Assembly (NCBI RefSeq): GCF_037948395.1
Contig: NZ_CP149940.1
Coordinates: forward strand, 620,001-684,000
Source: Serratia nevei
Lineage (GTDB): Bacteria > Pseudomonadota > Gammaproteobacteria > Enterobacterales > Enterobacteriaceae
Direction of reading: 5' to 3'
DNA length: 64,000 bases
How positions within the stretch are numbered: position 1 is the stretch's first letter; each line of letters opens with the position of its first letter. The notes beneath the pieces are model-generated. The model made no database searches. It was not told the DNA's origin and saw only the letters and a program-made list of their open reading frames with translations. This document shows positions 16,580 through 27,178 of this stretch, piece after piece. Position numbers and translations under genes: made by a program.

Positions 16580-16593
16580 TTGACATATATCAA
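16580..16593. promoter_or_regulatory. FNR box upstream of arcA
   Basis: TTGACATATATCAA differs by one base from the FNR consensus TTGAT-N4-ATCAA. It is 285-298 bp upstream of the arcA start, consistent with the distal anaerobically induced arcA promoter known in E. coli. Confidence 0.75.
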
Positions 16594-16925
16594 ATTCAAT
16601 TGTAGCACGTTAACAGATTTGTGAAAAACACTTACAGAAATGCCAGTTTAAGTCACAGAACCTCAAATTCTGTGAACGATTCAGCATTATCCGGCCCGAT
16701 AGGATACAATTATTCGCTTATTGATCATCGTCTTGTTTTAACTCATTGATAAATAAATGCAGTAAAACATAAGCACGAATAATGACTATTACGACGGGTT
16801 TATTAGCTCAACGAGCCGTTTAATCTTGTTTGTTGCTATTAACGCGTTTATTGTTACGCAATTGTAAATATAAGCGGGCGCTGCGCCACCGTCAAAAACG
16901 CAGGCCCGCCTTCGGTGGAAGAGTG

Positions 16926-17612
16926 ATGCAGCTTCATATTGTTTTAGTGGCTCCGGCGCGGCCGGAAAACGTTGGCGCGGCGGCGCGCGCGATGAAAACC
17001 ATGGGCTTCACGTCGTTGCGCATCGTCGACAGCGAGGCGCACCTGCAGCCGGCGGCGCGCTGGGTGGCACACGGGGCCGGCGAGATCCTCGACGGCGTGC
17101 AAACGTTCGCCACGCTGGAGCAGGCGCTGGCGGACGTGGATTTCACCGTCGCCACTACCGCCCGCAGCCGCGCGCGTTTTCACTACTACTGCACGCCGCC
17201 TGAGCTGCTGGAACAGTTGAGCGAGCGTAAGCAGTGGGTCGGCCAGGCCGCGCTGGTGTTCGGCCGTGAAGATTCCGGCCTGACCAACGAAGAGCTGGCG
17301 CTGGCAGATTTGCTGACCGGCGTGCCGATGCAGGCGGACTATCCGTCGCTTAATCTGGGGCAAGCGGTGATGGTGTACTGCTACCAGTTGGCGAGCTTGA
17401 TGGGCGTCAGCACGCCGCAGGAAACGGCGGCGTCGGAAGGGCAGCTCAAGGCGCTGCGCCGCCGTGCCGATGCCTTGTTGAACGCATTGGAGGTCGGCGA
17501 TGACCAAAAATTGCGCGACTGGCTGCACCAGAGGCTCGGCGTGCTGCAACAGCGAGATACGGCGATGTTGCATACGTTGCTGCACGACATCGAAAAAAAA
17601 CTCGCCAAGTGA
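16926..17612 (+). CDS. yjtD: SpoU-type tRNA/rRNA methyltransferase YjtD (LasT)
   Basis: A 228-residue SPOUT-superfamily RNA 2'-O-methyltransferase. It begins MQLHIVLVAPARPENVGAAARAMKTMGF and contains the knot-forming motifs FGREDSGLTNEEL and DYPSLNLGQAVMVYCYQ that bind S-adenosylmethionine. It matches E. coli YjtD (LasT) at the same length; the RNA target is not established, with TrmJ as the closest characterised relative. The ATG at 16926 (GGAAGAG upstream) gives the E. coli-like N-terminus; a longer in-frame extension to 16830 has basic, non-conserved sequence. The thr operon promoter follows. Confidence 0.92.
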   Translation: MQLHIVLVAPARPENVGAAARAMKTMGFTSLRIVDSEAHLQPAARWVAHGAGEILDGVQTFATLEQALADVDFTVATTARSRARFHYYCTPPELLEQLSERKQWVGQAALVFGREDSGLTNEELALADLLTGVPMQADYPSLNLGQAVMVYCYQLASLMGVSTPQETAASEGQLKALRRRADALLNALEVGDDQKLRDWLHQRLGVLQQRDTAMLHTLLHDIEKKLAK

Positions 17613-17756
17613 TAGCGGCTTCATCAAGCGGTTACCCAGAGTGATCCACTATTAAATCGGCTTTAAGTTGTTTTTTTGTTCTGTCATTTTGCTTTTTACC
17701 TCCGGTATCGCGCAATGTCGCCGCTGAACGGAAAATAAGCAAAAAAAAGAAATCGT

Positions 17757-17784
17757 TTGACTTGGGATAGCGATTGCTTTAACC
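17757..17784 (+). promoter_or_regulatory. Promoter of the thr operon
   Basis: TTGACT at 17757-17762 followed by CTTTAACCAATA is laid out as in the E. coli thr promoter, where the same TTGACTT... TTTAACCAATA elements occur. It drives thrLABC. Confidence 0.7.
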
Positions 17785-17824
17785 AATAGAGGGGACAGAG
17801 TATTTCATGAGACAGACAGACAAC

Positions 17825-17893
17825 ATGCGCAATATCAGCCTGAATACCACAATTATTACCACCACCGATACCACAGGTAACGGGGCGGGCTGA
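17825..17893 (+). CDS. thrL: thr operon leader peptide ThrL
   Basis: The 22-residue peptide [22 protein letters not shown] is rich in threonine (7) and isoleucine (3), the two amino acids whose charged tRNAs govern attenuation of thrABC. Its end TTGNGAG is identical to E. coli ThrL. Ribosome stalling at the Thr/Ile codons would favour the antiterminator. An in-frame ATG at 17807, with a better Shine-Dalgarno (GAGGGGAC), would give a 28-residue version; 17825 aligns with the E. coli start, so it is preferred. Confidence 0.88.
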   Translation: MRNISLNTTIITTTDTTGNGAG

Positions 17894-17910
17894 CGCGCAC
17901 AGGAAACACA

Positions 17911-17948
17911 GAAAAAAGCCCGCACCTAATCAGTGCGGGCTTTTTTTT
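17911..17948 (+). terminator. Threonine operon attenuator
   Basis: GCCCGCAC (17918-17925) and GTGCGGGC (17933-17940) form an 8-bp GC-rich stem followed by eight T residues. It lies between thrL and thrA and is almost the same sequence as the E. coli thr attenuator. Confidence 0.95.
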
Positions 17949-17973
17949 CGGCTTAAATTCGGAGAGATCACAC

Positions 17974-20433
17974 ATGCGAGTGCTGAAATTTGGCGGAACC
18001 TCGGTGGCGAATGCAGAACGTTTTCTGCGCGTCGCCGATATCATGGAGAGTAACGCGCGTCAGGGACAGGTAGCCACGGTCTTGTCCGCCCCCGCAAAGA
18101 TCACCAACCATCTGGTGGCGATGATCGACAAAACGGTGGCAGGCCAGGACATTCTGCCGAATATCAGCGACGCCGAGCGGATCTTTGTCGATCTACTGAG
18201 CGGCCTGGCGCAGGCGCTGCCGGGCTTTGAATACGACAGGCTGAAGGGCGTGGTCGATCAAGAGTTCGCGCAGCTCAAGCAGGTGCTGCACGGCGTTTCA
18301 CTGCTGGGGCAGTGCCCGGACAGCGTGAACGCGGCTATTATCTGCCGCGGTGAAAAGCTCTCCATCGCCATCATGGAAGGGGTATTCCGCGCCAAGGGCT
18401 ACCCGGTCACGGTGATCAACCCGGTGGAGAAACTGCTGGCGCAGGGCCACTACCTGGAGTCCACCGTGGACATCGCCGAGTCCACGTTGCGCATCGCCGC
18501 GGCGGCGATCCCGGCCGACCACATCGTGCTGATGGCCGGTTTCACCGCCGGTAACGACAAGGGCGAGCTGGTGGTGCTGGGCCGCAACGGCTCCGACTAT
18601 TCCGCCGCCGTGCTGGCCGCCTGCCTGCGCGCCGACTGTTGCGAAATCTGGACCGACGTCGACGGCGTGTATACCTGCGATCCGCGCACCGTGCCGGACG
18701 CCAGGCTGCTGAAATCGATGTCGTACCAGGAGGCGATGGAGCTCTCCTACTTCGGCGCCAAAGTGCTGCACCCTCGCACCATCACGCCGATTGCCCAGTT
18801 CCAAATCCCTTGCCTGATTAAAAACACTTCCAACCCGCAGGCCCCCGGCACGCTGATCGGCAAAGACAGCACCGATGACGCGATGCCGGTGAAAGGCATC
18901 ACCAACCTGAACAACATGGCGATGATCAACGTCTCCGGCCCGGGCATGAAAGGCATGGTCGGCATGGCCGCGCGGGTGTTCGCCGTGATGTCGCGCGCCG
19001 GCATTTCGGTGGTGCTGATCACCCAATCCTCTTCCGAATACAGCATCAGCTTCTGCGTGCCGCAGGGCGAACTGCAGCGCGCCCGCCGCGCGCTGGAGGA
19101 GGAGTTCTATCTGGAGTTGAAAGACGGCGTGCTGGATCCGCTGGACGTCATGGAACGCCTGGCGATCATCTCGGTGGTCGGCGACGGCATGCGCACCCTG
19201 CGTGGCATTTCCGCGCGCTTCTTCTCCGCGCTGGCGCGCGCCAACATCAATATCGTCGCCATCGCCCAGGGCTCTTCCGAGCGTTCAATTTCGGTCGTGG
19301 TCAGCAATGATTCCGCCACCACCGGCGTGCGCGTCAGCCACCAGATGCTGTTCAACACCGATCAGGTGATCGAAGTGTTCGTCATCGGCGTCGGCGGCGT
19401 CGGCGGGGCGCTGATTGAGCAGATCTACCGCCAGCAGCCGTGGCTGAAGCAAAAACATATCGACCTGCGGGTGTGCGGCATCGCCAACTCGCGCGTGATG
19501 CTGACCAACGTGCACGGTATCGCGCTGGACAGCTGGCGCGACGAGCTGGCCGGCGCGCAGGAGCCGTTCAATCTCGGCCGTCTGATCCGGCTGGTGAAGG
19601 AGTATCACCTGCTGAACCCGGTGATCGTCGACTGTACCTCCAGCCAGGCGGTGGCCGATCAGTATGTGGACTTCCTGGCGGACGGTTTCCACGTGGTGAC
19701 GCCGAACAAAAAGGCCAACACCTCGTCGATGAACTATTATCAGCAACTGCGTGCAGCCGCCGCCGGTTCGCACCGCAAGTTCCTCTATGACACCAACGTC
19801 GGCGCCGGTTTACCGGTGATTGAGAACCTGCAAAACCTGCTGAACGCCGGCGATGAGCTGGTGCGCTTCTCCGGCATCCTGTCCGGTTCGCTGTCCTTTA
19901 TCTTCGGCAAGCTGGACGAAGGGCTGTCGTTGTCGGCGGCGACCCTGCAGGCCCGGGCCAACGGCTACACCGAGCCGGATCCGCGCGACGATCTGTCCGG
20001 TATGGACGTGGCGCGCAAGCTGCTGATCCTGGCGCGCGAGGCCGGTTACAAGCTGGAGCTGAGCGATATCGAGGTCGAGCCGGTGCTGCCGCCGTCCTTC
20101 GACGCATCGGGCGACGTGGATCAGTTCCTGGCGCGGCTGCCGGAGCTGGATAAAGAGTTCGCGCGCAACGTGGCCAACGCCGCCGAGCAAGGCAAGGTGC
20201 TGCGCTATGTCGGCCTGATCGACGAAGGGCGCTGCAAGGTGCGCATCGAGGCGGTGGACGGCAACGATCCGTTGTATAAAGTGAAGAACGGCGAGAACGC
20301 GCTGGCCTTCTACAGCCGCTACTATCAGCCGCTGCCGCTGGTGCTGCGCGGCTACGGCGCCGGTAACGATGTGACCGCAGCGGGCGTGTTCGCCGATCTG
20401 CTGCGCACACTGTCATGGAAGTTGGGAGTTTAA
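17974..20433 (+). CDS. thrA: Bifunctional aspartokinase I / homoserine dehydrogenase I
   Basis: ThrA catalyses the first and third steps of the aspartate-to-threonine pathway and is feedback-inhibited by threonine. The 819 residues (E. coli 820) begin with KFGGTS (5-10) of the aspartokinase domain, contain two central ACT regulatory domains (about 315-460), and end with a homoserine dehydrogenase whose Rossmann loop [12 protein letters not shown] starts near residue 472. The catalytic region [12 protein letters not shown] is present. First structural gene of thrABC, controlled by the upstream leader and attenuator. The thrB start follows its stop by a single base. Confidence 0.98.
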   Translation: MRVLKFGGTSVANAERFLRVADIMESNARQGQVATVLSAPAKITNHLVAMIDKTVAGQDILPNISDAERIFVDLLSGLAQALPGFEYDRLKGVVDQEFAQLKQVLHGVSLLGQCPDSVNAAIICRGEKLSIAIMEGVFRAKGYPVTVINPVEKLLAQGHYLESTVDIAESTLRIAAAAIPADHIVLMAGFTAGNDKGELVVLGRNGSDYSAAVLAACLRADCCEIWTDVDGVYTCDPRTVPDARLLKSMSYQEAMELSYFGAKVLHPRTITPIAQFQIPCLIKNTSNPQAPGTLIGKDSTDDAMPVKGITNLNNMAMINVSGPGMKGMVGMAARVFAVMSRAGISVVLITQSSSEYSISFCVPQGELQRARRALEEEFYLELKDGVLDPLDVMERLAIISVVGDGMRTLRGISARFFSALARANINIVAIAQGSSERSISVVVSNDSATTGVRVSHQMLFNTDQVIEVFVIGVGGVGGALIEQIYRQQPWLKQKHIDLRVCGIANSRVMLTNVHGIALDSWRDELAGAQEPFNLGRLIRLVKEYHLLNPVIVDCTSSQAVADQYVDFLADGFHVVTPNKKANTSSMNYYQQLRAAAAGSHRKFLYDTNVGAGLPVIENLQNLLNAGDELVRFSGILSGSLSFIFGKLDEGLSLSAATLQARANGYTEPDPRDDLSGMDVARKLLILAREAGYKLELSDIEVEPVLPPSFDASGDVDQFLARLPELDKEFARNVANAAEQGKVLRYVGLIDEGRCKVRIEAVDGNDPLYKVKNGENALAFYSRYYQPLPLVLRGYGAGNDVTAAGVFADLLRTLSWKLGV

Positions 20434-20434
20434 T

Positions 20435-21364
20435 ATGGTTAAGGTGTATGCACCGGCCTCGATCGGTAACGTCAGCGTCGGTTTCGATGTGCTGGGCGCG
20501 GCGGTTTCGCCGATCGACGGCACGCTGCTGGGCGACTGCGTCAGCGTCGAAGCCGCCGAGACGTTCAGTCTGCAAAATGCCGGGCGCTTCGTCAGCAAGC
20601 TGCCGGCCGAGCCGAAAGAGAACATCGTTTATCAATGCTGGGAGCGTTTCTGCCAGGAGATCGGCCGCGAAGTGCCGGTGGCGATGCGGTTGGAAAAGAA
20701 CATGCCGATCGGTTCGGGGCTGGGCTCCAGCGCCTGTTCGGTGGTCGCCGGGCTGATGGCGATGAACGAGTTCTGCGATCGGCCGCTGGATAAGACGACG
20801 CTGCTCGGCCTGATGGGCGAGCTGGAAGGCCGCATTTCCGGCAGCGTGCATTACGACAACGTGGCGCCTTGCTATCTGGGCGGTCTGCAGCTGATGCTGG
20901 AAGAAGAAGGCATCATCAGCCAGGAGGTGCCGTGCTTCGACGATTGGCTGTGGGTCATGGCCTATCCGGGCATCAAGGTCTCCACCGCCGAAGCGCGCGC
21001 CATTTTACCCGCGCAATACCGTCGTCAGGATTGCATCAGCCATGGTCGCTATCTGGCCGGTTTTATCCATGCCTGCCACACCCGTCAGCCGCAGCTGGCC
21101 GCCAAATTGATGCAGGACGTGATCGCCGAACCGTACCGCACCCGGCTGCTGCCGGGCTTCGCCGAAGCGCGCAAGGCGGCGCAGGAGATCGGCGCGCTGG
21201 CCTGCGGCATCTCCGGTTCCGGCCCGACGCTGTTCGCCGTCTGCAACGACGGCGCCACCGCGCAACGCATGGCCGCCTGGCTGCAACAACACTATCTGCA
21301 AAACGACGAAGGTTTTGTTCATATTTGCCGTCTGGATACCGCAGGCGCTCGACTACTGGGATAA
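20435..21364 (+). CDS. thrB: Homoserine kinase ThrB
   Basis: ThrB phosphorylates L-homoserine to O-phospho-homoserine, the substrate of ThrC. The 309-residue protein is a GHMP kinase with the ATP-binding loop [12 protein letters not shown] (91-102) and the C-terminal [12 protein letters not shown] motif. It starts with [15 protein letters not shown], typical of the enterobacterial enzyme. The ATG at 20435 is one base after the thrA stop, and thrC starts three bases after the thrB stop, so translation is probably coupled along the operon. Confidence 0.98.
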   Translation: MVKVYAPASIGNVSVGFDVLGAAVSPIDGTLLGDCVSVEAAETFSLQNAGRFVSKLPAEPKENIVYQCWERFCQEIGREVPVAMRLEKNMPIGSGLGSSACSVVAGLMAMNEFCDRPLDKTTLLGLMGELEGRISGSVHYDNVAPCYLGGLQLMLEEEGIISQEVPCFDDWLWVMAYPGIKVSTAEARAILPAQYRRQDCISHGRYLAGFIHACHTRQPQLAAKLMQDVIAEPYRTRLLPGFAEARKAAQEIGALACGISGSGPTLFAVCNDGATAQRMAAWLQQHYLQNDEGFVHICRLDTAGARLLG

Positions 21365-21367
21365 CGC

Positions 21368-22657
21368 ATGAAACTGTACAACCTTAAGGATCACAACGAG
21401 CAGGTCAGCTTCGCGCAGGCGATCAAACAAGGCCTGGGCAAGCAGCAGGGGCTGTTCTTCCCGCTGGAGCTGCCGGAGTTCGAACTGACCGAGATCGACC
21501 AGCTGCTGGAGCAGGACTTTGTCACCCGCAGCAGCCGCATTCTGTCGGCCTTTATCGGCGAAGAGGTACCGGAAGCGGCGCTGAAGAAACGCGTGCAGGC
21601 CGCCTTTGAGTTCCCGGCTCCGGTGGCGAAAGTGACCGAAGACGTCTCTTGCCTGGAGCTGTTCCACGGCCCGACGCTGGCGTTCAAAGACTTCGGCGGC
21701 CGCTTTATGGCGCAGATGCTGGCGGAAGTGGCCGGCGATCAGCCGGTGACCATTTTGACCGCCACCTCCGGCGACACCGGCGCCGCCGTGGCGCACGCCT
21801 TCTACGGCCTGAAAAACGTCCGGGTGGTGATCCTTTATCCGCAGGGCAAAATCAGTCCGCTGCAGGAGAAGCTGTTCTGTACCCTGGGCGGCAACATTCA
21901 CACCGTAGCGATCGACGGCGACTTCGATGCTTGCCAGGCGCTGGTGAAGCAGGCGTTCGACGATCAAGAATTGAAAGACGCGTTGCACCTGAACTCGGCT
22001 AACTCGATCAACATCAGCCGCTTGCTGGCGCAGATCTGCTACTACTTCGAAGCGGTGGCGCAGCTGCCGCAGGAAGCGCGCAATCAGCTGGTCATCTCGG
22101 TGCCGAGCGGCAACTTCGGCGATCTGACCGCCGGGCTGCTGGCCAAGTCGCTGGGCCTGCCGGTGAAGCGCTTTATTGCCGCCACCAACGCCAACGACAC
22201 CGTGCCGCGCTTCCTGACCAGCGGCCAGTGGCAGCCGCACGCCACGGTCGCGACGCTGTCCAACGCCATGGACGTCAGCCAGCCAAACAACTGGCCGCGC
22301 GTGGAAGAGCTGTTCCGTCGTAAGGTCTGGCAGCTGAAAGAGCTGGGCCACGCGGCGGTCAGCGATGAGACCACCAGGGAAACGATGCGTGAACTGGCCG
22401 AGCTGGGTTATATCTCAGAACCGCACGCAGCCATTGCCTATCGCGCGCTGCGCGATCAGCTGCAGGAAGGGGAGTTCGGTCTGTTCCTCGGCACGGCGCA
22501 TCCGGCCAAGTTTAAAGAGAGCGTAGAAGCGATCCTCGGCCAGGAACTGCCGTTGCCGAAAGCGCTGGCGCTGCGGGCCGATCTGCCGCTGCTGTCGCAC
22601 ACGCTGCCGGCCGGCTTTGCCGAACTGCGCAAATTCCTGATGGCGCTGCCGGCCTGA
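21368..22657 (+). CDS. thrC: Threonine synthase ThrC
   Basis: ThrC converts O-phospho-homoserine to L-threonine using pyridoxal phosphate. The 429-residue protein (E. coli 428) carries the PLP-binding lysine K107 in LAFKDFGGRF, the TATSGDTGAAVAHAF phosphate-binding stretch and the PSGNFGDLTAGL loop of fold-type II enzymes. It is the last gene of the thr operon and is followed after 25 bp by a terminator shared with the convergent yaaA. The E. coli gene yaaX, which lies between thrC and yaaA in K-12, is not present. Confidence 0.98.
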   Translation: MKLYNLKDHNEQVSFAQAIKQGLGKQQGLFFPLELPEFELTEIDQLLEQDFVTRSSRILSAFIGEEVPEAALKKRVQAAFEFPAPVAKVTEDVSCLELFHGPTLAFKDFGGRFMAQMLAEVAGDQPVTILTATSGDTGAAVAHAFYGLKNVRVVILYPQGKISPLQEKLFCTLGGNIHTVAIDGDFDACQALVKQAFDDQELKDALHLNSANSINISRLLAQICYYFEAVAQLPQEARNQLVISVPSGNFGDLTAGLLAKSLGLPVKRFIAATNANDTVPRFLTSGQWQPHATVATLSNAMDVSQPNNWPRVEELFRRKVWQLKELGHAAVSDETTRETMRELAELGYISEPHAAIAYRALRDQLQEGEFGLFLGTAHPAKFKESVEAILGQELPLPKALALRADLPLLSHTLPAGFAELRKFLMALPA

Positions 22658-22677
22658 AGTTCGGCAGGCTAGAATAC

Positions 22678-22705
22678 GAAAAGCCGTCTTGCGACGGCTT
22701 TTTTT
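22678..22705. terminator. Bidirectional terminator, thrC / yaaA
   Basis: GCCGTC (22683-22688) and GACGGC (22693-22698) form a stem with A residues to the left and seven T residues to the right, so it can end both convergent transcripts. The yaaA stop codon lies in its T-tract. Confidence 0.88.
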
Positions 22706-23480
22706 ATGCCTGCTCCGGGCGTTTGAACACCAGTTCATTGCCCTGCGAGGCGGCTTCGTCGAAGGCGTAGCCTTCCAGGTTGAAGTCCACCAGCTGCTCG
22801 CTGCGCGTCAGGCGGTTCTTGATGATAAAGCGGCTCATCAACCCGCGCGCTTTCTTGGCGTAGAAGCTGATGACCTTGAACTTGCCGTTCTTCTCGTCGA
22901 GGAACACCGGTTTGATCAGCGCGCCGTGCAGTTTGGCCGGCTTCACCGCCTTGAAATACTCGTCGGACGCCAGGTTGACCACCACGTCGTCGCCCTGCTG
23001 CTCCAGCGCTTCATTGAGTTTCTGGGTGATTTGATCGCCCCAGAAGCTGTACAGATCTTTGCCTTTCGGGTTTTCCAGCTTGATGCCCATCTCCAGCCGG
23101 TACGGCATCATCAGATCGAGCGGGCGCAGCACGCCATACAGGCCGGACAGCATACGCAGATGCTGCTGGGCAAAGTCGAAATCGGCCTCGTTGAAATCCT
23201 GCGCCTGCAGGCCGGTGTAAACGTCGCCCTTGAACGCCAGCAGCGCCTGACGGGCATTGTCTGGGGTAAATTTGGGCTGCCACTCGCTAAAGCGCGCGGC
23301 GTTCAGCCCGGCCAGCTTGTCGCTGATGCTCATCAGGCTGGCGATTTGCGCCGGCGTCAGCTCGCGGCAAATTTTGATAAGCCGCTGAGACTTGTCCAGC
23401 AGTTCGGGCTGCGTGAAACGTTCTGTCGCCAGCGGGCTGTCGTAATCGAGAGTTTTTGCAGGGGAAATAATAACGAGCAT
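22704..23480 (-). CDS. yaaA: Peroxide stress protein YaaA
   Basis: YaaA lowers free intracellular iron and protects DNA and proteins during hydrogen peroxide stress; in E. coli it is induced by OxyR. The 258-residue protein, the exact E. coli length, begins [17 protein letters not shown] and contains FKGDVYTGL and [16 protein letters not shown] signature segments of the family, which has a DNA-binding-like fold. The start at 23480 gives this canonical N-terminus. It shares strand with alsT 106 bp upstream. Confidence 0.95.
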   Translation of the reverse strand: MLVIISPAKTLDYDSPLATERFTQPELLDKSQRLIKICRELTPAQIASLMSISDKLAGLNAARFSEWQPKFTPDNARQALLAFKGDVYTGLQAQDFNEADFDFAQQHLRMLSGLYGVLRPLDLMMPYRLEMGIKLENPKGKDLYSFWGDQITQKLNEALEQQGDDVVVNLASDEYFKAVKPAKLHGALIKPVFLDEKNGKFKVISFYAKKARGLMSRFIIKNRLTRSEQLVDFNLEGYAFDEAASQGNELVFKRPEQA

Positions 23481-23586
23481 GGCCAGATCCTGTTTATCCA
23501 AGTGCGGATACTGTAGCAAAAAGCGCGGGAAAAAGGGGCAATCGGTCCAATAGGCCGAGGCGCGCACCGCACGCGCCCCGGAAAAC

Positions 23587-25023
23587 TCAGCGCGGTGGTT
23601 GATGACCGTCCCACACGCCCGGCTCCAGCTGCGACTTCAGCTCCGGATAACGGTTGGCGTCGAAGGTCGGCAGCTTGCCCAGGCGGCGTTGGCGATGGTA
23701 GTCGTCGGCCAGCTTCAGCGCCACCCGCGACAGCAGCAGGATGGCCGTCAGATTGGTGATGGCCATCAGCGCCATGGAAGTATCCGCCATTTTCCACACC
23801 AGCGGCAGCTCCGCCAGTGCGCCGAACATCACCATGCCCAACGCCACGCAGCGGAAAATGATCAGGCCGCCCGGGTGGTTGTGCTCGAGGAATACCAGGT
23901 TGCTCTCGGCATAGGCGTAGTTGGCGATGATCGAGGTAAAGGCGAAGAAGAAGATGGCGATGGCGACGAACGGCGCCCCCCAACTGCCGACGGCGGTCGA
24001 CAGCGCGCGCTGGGTCAGATCGATGCCGCTGATGCTGTCGGTCGGCTGATCGAGAATGCCGGAGGAGAGGATGATCGCCGCGGTGGCGCTGCAGATGACG
24101 ATGGTATCGATAAATACCCCGAGCATTTGCACGTAGCCTTGCGAAGCCGGATGCGGCGGATAAGGCGAGGCGGACGCTGCCGCATTGGGCGCCGAACCCA
24201 TGCCGGCTTCGTTGGAGAACAGGCCGCGCTGCACGCCCTGGGTCATCGCCTGGGAGATGCCGTAACCGACGGCGCCGGCCGCGGCTTCCTGCAGGCCGAA
24301 GGCGCTTTTGAAGATCAGCGCCAGGATCGCCGGCATGTGTTCGATGTTATGGCCAATCACCCAGAGGGCCAACAGCAGGTAGGCGCCCGCCATCAGCGGC
24401 ACCACCAGTTCGGCCACTTTGGCAATGGAGCGAATGCCGCCGAAGATTACCACGCCGCTCAACACCACCAGGCCGATGCCGACGTGCAGCGGCTGCAAAT
24501 GGAAGGCGACGGCAGAGGCCTGGGCGATGGAGTTGGCCTGCACAGCGTTGAATACCAGGCCGAACGCGATGATCAGGAAGATGGAGAACAGCACGCCCAT
24601 CCAGCGCATGCCGAGGCCCTTTTCCATGTAGTAGGCCGGGCCGCCGCGGTAGTTGCCGTTATCGTCTTTGGTTTTGTAGAGCTGCGCCAGCGAGCTTTCC
24701 ACAAAGGAGGTGGCCATGCCGATAAACGCCACCACCCACATCCAGAAGATGGCACCGGGGCCGCCGGCGGTCAGGGCGATGGCGACGCCGGTCAGGTTGC
24801 CGGTGCCGACGCGCGCCGCCAGCGTGGTACACAGCGCCTGGAAAGAGGAGATGCCGGCGCTGTCGCTTTTATTGCTGTTTTTCAACACCGAGAACATGTG
24901 GCTGAAGTGGCGGAGCTGGATAAAGCGGGTGCGCAACGTGAAGTAGATGCCGGTGCCGAGCAGCAGATAAATCAGCACCGACCCCCACAAAATATTGTTT
25001 ATAAAGTTCATCAGGTCCGTCAA
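23587..25023 (-). CDS. alsT: Sodium:alanine/glycine symporter, AGCS family (YaaJ/AlsT)
   Basis: A 478-residue inner-membrane transporter with about ten to eleven helices. It holds the AGCS hallmarks [32 protein letters not shown] and [14 protein letters not shown]. Such proteins import alanine or glycine with sodium; substrate preference here is inferred. The start is set at TTG (25021-25023) because AGGAGG lies six bases upstream on the minus strand and the resulting N-terminus ([15 protein letters not shown]) aligns with E. coli YaaJ MPDFFSFINSVLWGS; the ATG at 25011 lacks a good ribosome binding site. Same strand as yaaA, divergent from talB. Confidence 0.9.
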   Translation of the reverse strand: MTDLMNFINNILWGSVLIYLLLGTGIYFTLRTRFIQLRHFSHMFSVLKNSNKSDSAGISSFQALCTTLAARVGTGNLTGVAIALTAGGPGAIFWMWVVAFIGMATSFVESSLAQLYKTKDDNGNYRGGPAYYMEKGLGMRWMGVLFSIFLIIAFGLVFNAVQANSIAQASAVAFHLQPLHVGIGLVVLSGVVIFGGIRSIAKVAELVVPLMAGAYLLLALWVIGHNIEHMPAILALIFKSAFGLQEAAAGAVGYGISQAMTQGVQRGLFSNEAGMGSAPNAAASASPYPPHPASQGYVQMLGVFIDTIVICSATAAIILSSGILDQPTDSISGIDLTQRALSTAVGSWGAPFVAIAIFFFAFTSIIANYAYAESNLVFLEHNHPGGLIIFRCVALGMVMFGALAELPLVWKMADTSMALMAITNLTAILLLSRVALKLADDYHRQRRLGKLPTFDANRYPELKSQLEPGVWDGHQPPR

Positions 25024-25406
25024 GGGATCCCTCCTCTTATCGAAATTTAATGCGCACCTTGCAGCATCCACCGCAGGTGAAAAACATTGGCCTATTTTTT
25101 ACAAGAGCTTAGCTGGAATTGGTCCGGCGTCAGTCGATTAAGATTTTTCGCAGATTAGCGGACGAATTGCATCAATTTTTTCGAATTTAACATAATTTAT
25201 TCGGACAATAGCACGTTATTGCCTTTCCATCCGCTCGGTTATGGCGAAAGATATCGGCGTAAACGGTTGCTCGCCCAAGGATAAAACAGATGCTTGCGCG
25301 CCGCGGTTTTCCAGCCTTGCACCGGGCTTGGCGCATGTTATTATCAGGGTAGGGCATGGTTGAACAATGCCAAAAGTTCATGCACAAACGATGAGATAAT
25401 GCCAAC
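25024..25406. other. 383-bp divergent region between alsT and talB
   Basis: This AT-rich region must hold the promoters of alsT and talB. Several -10-like sequences are visible (for example TTATTATCA near 25337 on the plus strand), but none has a matching -35 that decides the promoter. No operator or RNA gene was recognised. Confidence 0.5.
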
Positions 25407-26360
25407 ATGACCGACAAATTAACTTCCCTGCGCCAGCTGACCACGGTGGTTGCAGACACGGGTGATATCGCGGCAATGAAGCTGTATCAACCGCAGGATG
25501 CTACAACCAACCCTTCGCTGATCCTCAATGCAGCCCAAATTCCTGAATACCGCAAACTGATTGACGAAGCCATCGCCTGGGCGCGCGGCCAGAGCAGCGA
25601 TCGCGAGCAGCAGATCGCCGACGCCGCCGACAAGCTGGCGGTCAACATCGGTCTGGAAATCCTCAAACTGGTTCCGGGCCGTATCTCCACCGAAGTGGAT
25701 GCGCGTCTGTCTTACGACACCGTCGCCAGCGTGGCCAAGGCCAAACGCCTGATCAAACTGTACAACGAAGCCGGCATTAGCAACGATCGCATCCTGATCA
25801 AACTGGCCTCGACCTGGCAGGGCATCCGCGCGGCGGAGCAGCTGGAGAAAGAAGGCATCAACTGTAACCTGACGCTGCTGTTCTCCTTCGCTCAGGCTCG
25901 CGCCTGTGCCGAAGCCGGCGTTTACCTGATCTCGCCGTTCGTCGGCCGTATCCTCGACTGGTACAAAGCCAACGGCGACAAGAAAGAGTTCGCCCCGCAC
26001 GAAGATCCGGGCGTGATCTCCGTGACCGAAATTTACCAGTACTACAAACAGCACGGTTACAACACCGTGGTGATGGGCGCCAGCTTCCGTAACGTCGGCG
26101 AAATCATCGAACTGGCCGGCTGTGACCGCCTGACCATCGCCCCTGCGCTGCTGAAAGAGCTGGCGGAGAGCGAAGGCGCGCTGGAGCGCAAACTGTCTTA
26201 CACCGGTGAAGTGAAGGCGCGTCCTGCCGCACTGACCGAACCTGAGTTCTACTGGCAGCACAACCAGGATCCGATGGCGGTTGAGAAACTGACCGACGGT
26301 ATCCGCAAGTTTGCCGTAGACCAGGGCAAACTGGAAAAAATGATCGCCGACCTGCTGTAA
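25407..26360 (+). CDS. talB: Transaldolase B
   Basis: TalB transfers a dihydroxyacetone unit between sedoheptulose 7-phosphate and glyceraldehyde 3-phosphate in the non-oxidative pentose phosphate pathway. The 317-residue protein (E. coli length) carries the Schiff-base lysine K132 in [14 protein letters not shown]17-region [10 protein letters not shown] and the DATTNPSL loop. It is cytoplasmic and homodimeric in E. coli. The gene stands alone and ends at a clear terminator before mog. Confidence 0.98.
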   Translation: MTDKLTSLRQLTTVVADTGDIAAMKLYQPQDATTNPSLILNAAQIPEYRKLIDEAIAWARGQSSDREQQIADAADKLAVNIGLEILKLVPGRISTEVDARLSYDTVASVAKAKRLIKLYNEAGISNDRILIKLASTWQGIRAAEQLEKEGINCNLTLLFSFAQARACAEAGVYLISPFVGRILDWYKANGDKKEFAPHEDPGVISVTEIYQYYKQHGYNTVVMGASFRNVGEIIELAGCDRLTIAPALLKELAESEGALERKLSYTGEVKARPAALTEPEFYWQHNQDPMAVEKLTDGIRKFAVDQGKLEKMIADLL

Positions 26361-26380
26361 TTCCCGCAGATCGCGCAGTA

Positions 26381-26407
26381 AAAAGGTGGCTCAGGCCACC
26401 TTTTTTT
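26381..26407 (+). terminator. Intrinsic terminator of talB
   Basis: GGTGGC (26385-26390) and GCCACC (26395-26400) form the stem, followed by seven T residues, 25 bp after the talB stop. Confidence 0.88.
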
Positions 26408-26511
26408 ATGCCCGACGCTCCCGCCGGCGGGGGAAGCCCTTATACTCTCGGCAATGACAACAGAACGGGAGACGAACCCGTTCGGACCCCATCAGGCTGT
26501 AGAGGTTACGC

Positions 26512-27099
26512 ATGGATATTTTACGTATTGGTTTGGTTTCCGTTTCCGATCGCGCTTCCGGCGGCGTTTATCAGGATAAAGGCATCCCGGCGCTGGAAGA
26601 GTGGCTGAGCGGCGCGCTGGCGACGCCCTTCAAGCTGGAAACCCGGCTGATCCCCGATGAGCAGACGCAAATTGAACAGACGCTGTGCGAATTGGTGGAC
26701 GAAATGGGCTGCCATTTGGTGTTGACCACCGGCGGCACCGGGCCGGCGCGCCGCGACGTCACCCCCGACGCCACGCTGGCGATCGCCGATCGCGTGATGC
26801 CCGGCTTCGGCGAGCAAATGCGTCAGATCAGCCTACACTATGTGCCAACGGCAATTCTTTCTCGCCAGGTGGGGGCGATCCGCAAACAGGCGCTGATCAT
26901 CAACCTGCCCGGCCAACCGAAGTCGATCAAGGAAACGCTGGAAGGGGTAAAGGATGAGCAGGGCAATGCGGTGGTACACGGCATCTTCGCCAGCGTGCCT
27001 TATTGCATTCAACTGCTCGACGGGCCTTACGTCGAAACGCACGCCGCGGTGGTAGCAGCATTTCGGCCAAAGAGCGCGCGTCGCGAGATAAACCTCTAA
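26512..27099 (+). CDS. mog: Molybdopterin adenylyltransferase Mog
   Basis: Mog adenylylates molybdopterin, the step before MoeA inserts molybdate to make the molybdenum cofactor. The 195-residue protein has the MoCF-binding fold with IGLVSVSDRAS near the start and the active-site loop TTGGTGPARRDVTPDAT (72-88). It matches the E. coli protein over its length. AGAGG lies about 8 bases before the ATG. Same position as in E. coli, after talB; satP is the next E. coli neighbour, but here an MFS gene intervenes. Confidence 0.96.
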   Translation: MDILRIGLVSVSDRASGGVYQDKGIPALEEWLSGALATPFKLETRLIPDEQTQIEQTLCELVDEMGCHLVLTTGGTGPARRDVTPDATLAIADRVMPGFGEQMRQISLHYVPTAILSRQVGAIRKQALIINLPGQPKSIKETLEGVKDEQGNAVVHGIFASVPYCIQLLDGPYVETHAAVVAAFRPKSARREINL

Positions 27100-27178
27100 A
27101 TTTCAGCATTCTGCGAGATCGGCTTCAGCCCGTCTGGTGTGAAAATAATTTGCCGCTATAGTAAGGATTCTTTTACAG

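Larger units (their letters stand above)
16296..16925. other. 630-bp regulatory region between arcA and yjtD
   Basis: The region carries the arcA leader and promoters (leftward) and the yjtD promoter (rightward). It includes a frameshifted yjjY-like sequence (16397-16538) and an FNR box (16580-16593). The stretch from about 16540 to 16860 is AT-rich and has several A/T-rich promoter-like hexamers in both directions. Confidence 0.6.

Noticed and set aside
24573..24755. Short frames inside alsT in other phases
   Set aside because: They are shadows of the transporter gene with no independent signals.
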